From Spirochaetaceae bacterium (GTDB lineage: Bacteria; Spirochaetota; Spirochaetia; Treponematales; Treponemataceae), in NCBI GenBank assembly GCA_031271875.1, contig JAISVD010000022.1, positions 1 to 6,119 of the forward strand: a DNA stretch of 6,119 nucleotides, given 5' to 3'. The position numbers and the translations under genes are program-made. The notes under the pieces are model-generated. The model was not told where the DNA came from. It did no database searches and saw nothing but the letters and a program-made list of their open reading frames with translations. Of the stretch, positions 4,409 through 6,119 are shown piece after piece. Numbering within the stretch: the first letter of the stretch is position 1; each line of letters opens with the position of its first letter.

Positions 4409-6119
4409 TTACTTTTCTCCTACTGTCCAGCTGACAGACCCACGGGAGAATCCATCAGGTTCAATTCCGTAGGTCCCGCCGGCGGCGCTACCGCCTTTGA
4501 TCTCAATAGCATCATAATATACTTTACCCGGATACATGCCGGTACAGACCATCGTTCCGTCCATGGATCCGTTGGCGCTCATATTGGCTGATGTGTTGGT
4601 GCTTCCGGTGACAGAAAAATACCACCCCAGAGAGCTGTCATTTTCTATATAGAACTCGGTATAATTGGTATAATCCATGGTAATCCGCGCCCCCAGGCCC
4701 TGAGTTTTGGCGTTATATCTCAGCGTACCGGACAGGGCGCCGTTGACACTCTCCGATCCGAGCTTGTCCAGATCATTGGCCTTGTGCATAAGGGTTAGTT
4801 TTTTATGGGAAGCCTTAACGGTTTTGTTGAATTCGATCATATACTGCTCATACGTGAGTGCGCCGTATCCTGAGACAGTATCGGAATAATAGGCGCCCTG
4901 CCCAAGAATGTTAAGCGACAGTACCTTGTAATAATAGAACTTGCCTGTTTTGGCGGTTTCATTTATATCCGTGTAGGTAAAAACACCGCCGTTTTCACTT
5001 GAAGCATCAACCGGGGTATCGGTTATCTTTCTGAACCCCGTATCGGGCCGGGTTGAACGGTATACATGATAGGAAGCGGGGGTCTCCGTATTCGGTTTTT
5101 TCCAGGTTACCTGCACGGGATAGATACCGGATGCATTCGCGTCCCAGCCCGCAATAAAGGCCGCTTTTGTCGCGGCCTGAATGACCGATGCCGCAGGCGG
5201 AGGCGATACGGTTTCACTGGGGGAACTTTCAACGGAACCGGCGTTGACGGTAACGACCTTATAGAAGGTATAGACGGGCAGATTATCGGCGTGTATAAAA
5301 CCATCGTTCTGTATAAAGGCGGGAGCGGAAACCGAAGCAACCTCGTTGCTGAATGAACCGGCAAGAGCATTATCTGCGTATATCCTGTATGTATAGGTGT
5401 CCTGCTCTGTTTCAGACCCGATTGCGGGTATCCATATAACAGAAATGGAACCGCCGTCGGTTTTTTTGGCGGAAACAGTTATCGGAGGACTGAGAATATA
5501 CCCTTCGACAATATCCGTTGAAATCTGGCTTTTCAGTACCTTCTCACCGTCTTCAACAATCGTCTGGACCTGATAATAATAGAAAAGCCCCGGTTTAAGC
5601 TGCGTTGTATCGACCCACCAGGGGTCTGTGGTTTTCTCCGTAAGCCGGGTAAGTGATGAGTCGTTGGAACTGTACCGGTAAACAGCATAATAGGCTCCAT
5701 TGTCCTGAGAAGCGTCCCATTCGATTTTTATCTCCCCGACGGAATTCCCCCTGCCGGATCCGGCTGCAAGACGGACATTTGCGGGTATACCAGGGGAACC
5801 GTTTGCCAGCGCATAACCCATGGCAAGGTTCCCGGCAATACTTGTATTTCCGGAACTGTTTATCGCATAAACCGAATAGTAAAATTCCTTTCCCTGTTCC
5901 GCTTCGGAAACAGTATTTCTGTACTGTGTCTGGTTTCCGTATACGGAACCGAGAAAATACGATGAGGCACCGGAGGAGTATTCGGAACGGTATATGTTAT
6001 AAGAAACGGCATTCGGAACCCTGTTCCACTGGACAGTTATCATCGTGAGAGAGGTTCCGAGGCTCGCTTTTACCCCCGAAGGCGCCGGAAACAATGTACC
6101 GTACCGGGCTTCGGTGGGA
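4409..6119 (-). CDS. Secreted multi-fibronectin-type-III protein with a C-terminal beta-rich domain (N-terminus outside window)
   Basis: The frame is open through the right edge and ends at TAA 4409-4411. A TTG at 6094 is only an internal codon. Numbering from that TTG, four divergent fibronectin type III domains follow: about 3-94 (W23, Y32/Y35), 102-198 (W126, Y136/Y139), 202-298 (W221, Y236/Y239) and 304-409 (W331, Y342/Y345). Each has the core Trp, the Y-x-V/I-Y-R strand and a closing aromatic strand such as FYYYKVLSLNILG. FnIII domains are binding and spacer modules without catalysis. The C-terminal part (about 410-561) starts with a helical piece (YEQYMIEFNKTVKASHKK) and then becomes Gly/Ser/Asn-rich beta structure with GARITMDY, TNTSANMSANGSMDGTM and GTYGIEPDGFSRGSVSW. 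I do not recognise this domain. The protein is presumably exported, but its signal sequence is not in view. It heads the tight three-gene envelope operon seen here. Confidence 0.85.
   Translation of the reverse strand, partial: PTEARYGTLFPAPSGVKASLGTSLTMITVQWNRVPNAVSYNIYRSEYSSGASSYFLGSVYGNQTQYRNTVSEAEQGKEFYYSVYAINSSGNTSIAGNLAMGYALANGSPGIPANVRLAAGSGRGNSVGEIKIEWDASQDNGAYYAVYRYSSNDSSLTRLTEKTTDPWWVDTTQLKPGLFYYYQVQTIVEDGEKVLKSQISTDIVEGYILSPPITVSAKKTDGGSISVIWIPAIGSETEQDTYTYRIYADNALAGSFSNEVASVSAPAFIQNDGFIHADNLPVYTFYKVVTVNAGSVESSPSETVSPPPAASVIQAATKAAFIAGWDANASGIYPVQVTWKKPNTETPASYHVYRSTRPDTGFRKITDTPVDASSENGGVFTYTDINETAKTGKFYYYKVLSLNILGQGAYYSDTVSGYGALTYEQYMIEFNKTVKASHKKLTLMHKANDLDKLGSESVNGALSGTLRYNAKTQGLGARITMDYTNYTEFYIENDSSLGWYFSVTGSTNTSANMSANGSMDGTMVCTGMYPGKVYYDAIEIKGGSAAGGTYGIEPDGFSRGSVSWTVGEK
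4417..4421 (-). promoter_or_regulatory. Shine-Dalgarno site of the lipoprotein gene, inside the FnIII gene
   Basis: The minus-strand AGGAG lies within the final Val-Gly-Glu codons of the FnIII gene, ten bases before the lipoprotein ATG at 4406. This arrangement implies coupled translation from one mRNA. Confidence 0.5.

Overview
The window holds two opposing transcription blocks that meet near position 2,700. The plus-strand block (1-2696) contains the end of a DinB-fold protein, a short intergenic region with a perfect inverted repeat, and two adjacent ATPase genes of an oligopeptide/dipeptide (Opp/Dpp) ABC importer. The minus-strand block (2718 to the right edge) contains, in transcription order, a large secreted protein with fibronectin type III repeats (cut by the window edge), a small lipoprotein, a small outer-membrane beta-barrel candidate, and, behind its own likely promoter, a DUF308/HdeD-type six-helix membrane protein.

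The organism is probably a diderm of moderate GC content, and a spirochaete of the Treponema type fits best. That is inferred from style: a multi-FnIII exported protein in a tight operon with a lipoprotein that has a relaxed lipobox and a signal-peptide-bearing beta-rich protein. No rRNA, tRNA or marker gene is present to confirm it.

The most unusual region is the left 640 bases. It is strongly AT-rich (about 22-30% GC in sampled 60-base lines) and then changes abruptly to about 55-65% GC inside one open reading frame. That frame (398-1705) joins an AT-rich two-helix membrane segment of about 95 residues to an otherwise complete OppD/DppD ATPase. The binding protein and the two permeases that normally precede such ATPases are absent; the DinB fragment and the inverted repeat lie there instead. 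This looks like a recombination, insertion or assembly junction that removed the front of an opp operon and left the ATPase in frame with a foreign membrane leader.

The two ATPases should together form the nucleotide-binding heterodimer of a peptide importer, but permeases would have to come from elsewhere. The three genes at 3331-6119 are packed with 2-base and 11-base gaps and all encode exported products, so they probably form one cell-envelope operon of unknown purpose. No CRISPR array, RNA gene, insertion sequence or origin was recognised. No gene-free stretch exceeds about 110 bases.
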